This document shows, piece by piece, positions 5,202 to 5,527 of a stretch of DNA of 5,527 nt. A program made the position numbers and the translations under genes. Every line of letters begins with the position of its first letter. Position 1 is the stretch's first letter. Source of the stretch: CAZSAA01 sp964604915 (GTDB lineage Bacteria > Patescibacteriota > Patescibacteriia > Patescibacteriales > UBA12465); assembly GCA_964604915.1 (NCBI GenBank), contig CAZSAA010000043.1, positions 1-5,527 of the forward strand, read 5' to 3'. A model generated the notes under the pieces. The model was not told the origin of the DNA and did no database searches. It was given only the letters and a program-made list of their open reading frames with translations.

Positions 5202-5527
5202 ATGGGAAAAGATAAAGAAAAACAAAAGAGTGTCTATGTTTTTGTCGATGCAGGGAATGTTTGGGAGACGCAGAAGGCTAAAGGAAGGCTACTTGATTAT
5301 CGCGGCGTTTTGAAGTTTATAAGGGGCATATTCTCCGATAGTTATATTCACCCCTTTTATTACACGGCTTATCCGGCCGATAATACTAGAAATTATAGTT
5401 TGTTGGCAAAACATCATTTTTTCATATTTTTAAAAAAAGATCTGGGCTTTACCGTAAGGAAGAAACTGCTAAAGAGAATAAGTATAGAAGGTTTGGGCGG
5501 CCAAGTCTTTAAAGAAAAGGGGAATAT
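5202..5527 (+). CDS. NYN-domain (LabA-like, PIN-fold) protein, 5' part
   Basis: The reading frame starts at ATG 5202 and is open for 108 codons to the window edge, so the C-terminus is missing. After a short Lys-rich start, VYVFVDAGNVWE (11-22) is the first strand and acidic motif of NYN domains, with D16 and N19 as the metal-site residues. FYYTAYP (52-58), a helix ending in LKKDLGFTV (77-85) and GGQVFKEKGN (99-108) follow in the expected order. The second catalytic Asp normally comes a few residues after KxKG, just beyond the window. NYN proteins are PIN-like metal-dependent ribonucleases, but many bacterial members have no known target. An in-frame TAA at 5190-5192 leaves ATG 5202 as the only ATG start. 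The leader has a loop-borne Shine-Dalgarno. I found no convincing separate promoter, so expression may depend on readthrough of the nrd terminator. Confidence 0.8.
   Translation, partial: MGKDKEKQKSVYVFVDAGNVWETQKAKGRLLDYRGVLKFIRGIFSDSYIHPFYYTAYPADNTRNYSLLAKHHFFIFLKKDLGFTVRKKLLKRISIEGLGGQVFKEKGN

Overview
The window is bacterial DNA. It has sigma70-type promoters, intrinsic terminators and two sites resembling NrdR boxes, and NrdR is a bacterial repressor. The organism cannot be named. AT-rich intergenic DNA, little use of well-spaced Shine-Dalgarno sites, a DUF4143 ATPase and a class I ribonucleotide reductase without the radical tyrosine would all fit an uncultivated candidate-phylum bacterium, but that is inference. 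No stretch longer than 300 bases lacks a gene, and I see no tRNA, rRNA, CRISPR array or insertion sequence.

Left part (1-1442): the 3' tail of an unidentified gene ends at 63 and is followed by an intrinsic terminator (95-123). A near-consensus promoter (130-158) then leads to a solitary AAA+ ATPase of the AAA_14/DUF4143 type (210-1379), which has its own terminator (1417-1442). It looks like an independent transcription unit. Its richness in AT and in ATA and TTG codons relative to the nrd genes hints at a different history.

Centre (1548-5163): an nrdAB operon encodes an aerobic-type class I ribonucleotide reductase. NrdA (1617-4079) has every catalytic and radical-transfer residue, but its N-terminal ATP-cone lacks most nucleotide-contact residues. 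NrdB (4116-5108) has all six metal ligands, but Phe replaces the radical tyrosine and Glu replaces the first Asp ligand. That is the class Ic (Chlamydia-type, Mn/Fe) signature. The promoter has a perfect TATAAT. Two NrdR-box-like sites, one over the -10 and one just downstream of the start, suggest classical NrdR repression. The operon ends in a hairpin terminator at 5134-5163.

Right part (5164-5527): a NYN/LabA-like (PIN-fold) nuclease gene begins at 5202 and runs off the window. Its leader holds a chain of partly mutually exclusive hairpins, with a strong Shine-Dalgarno sequence in one loop.

NrdA and NrdB together make deoxyribonucleotides for DNA synthesis. The ATPase and the NYN protein have no evident functional link to them. 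The points most worth a second look are the class Ic NrdB, the degenerate ATP-cone, the NrdR-type operator and the odd translation-initiation regions, where the Shine-Dalgarno is absent or too far away and an inverted repeat lies beside the start codon.
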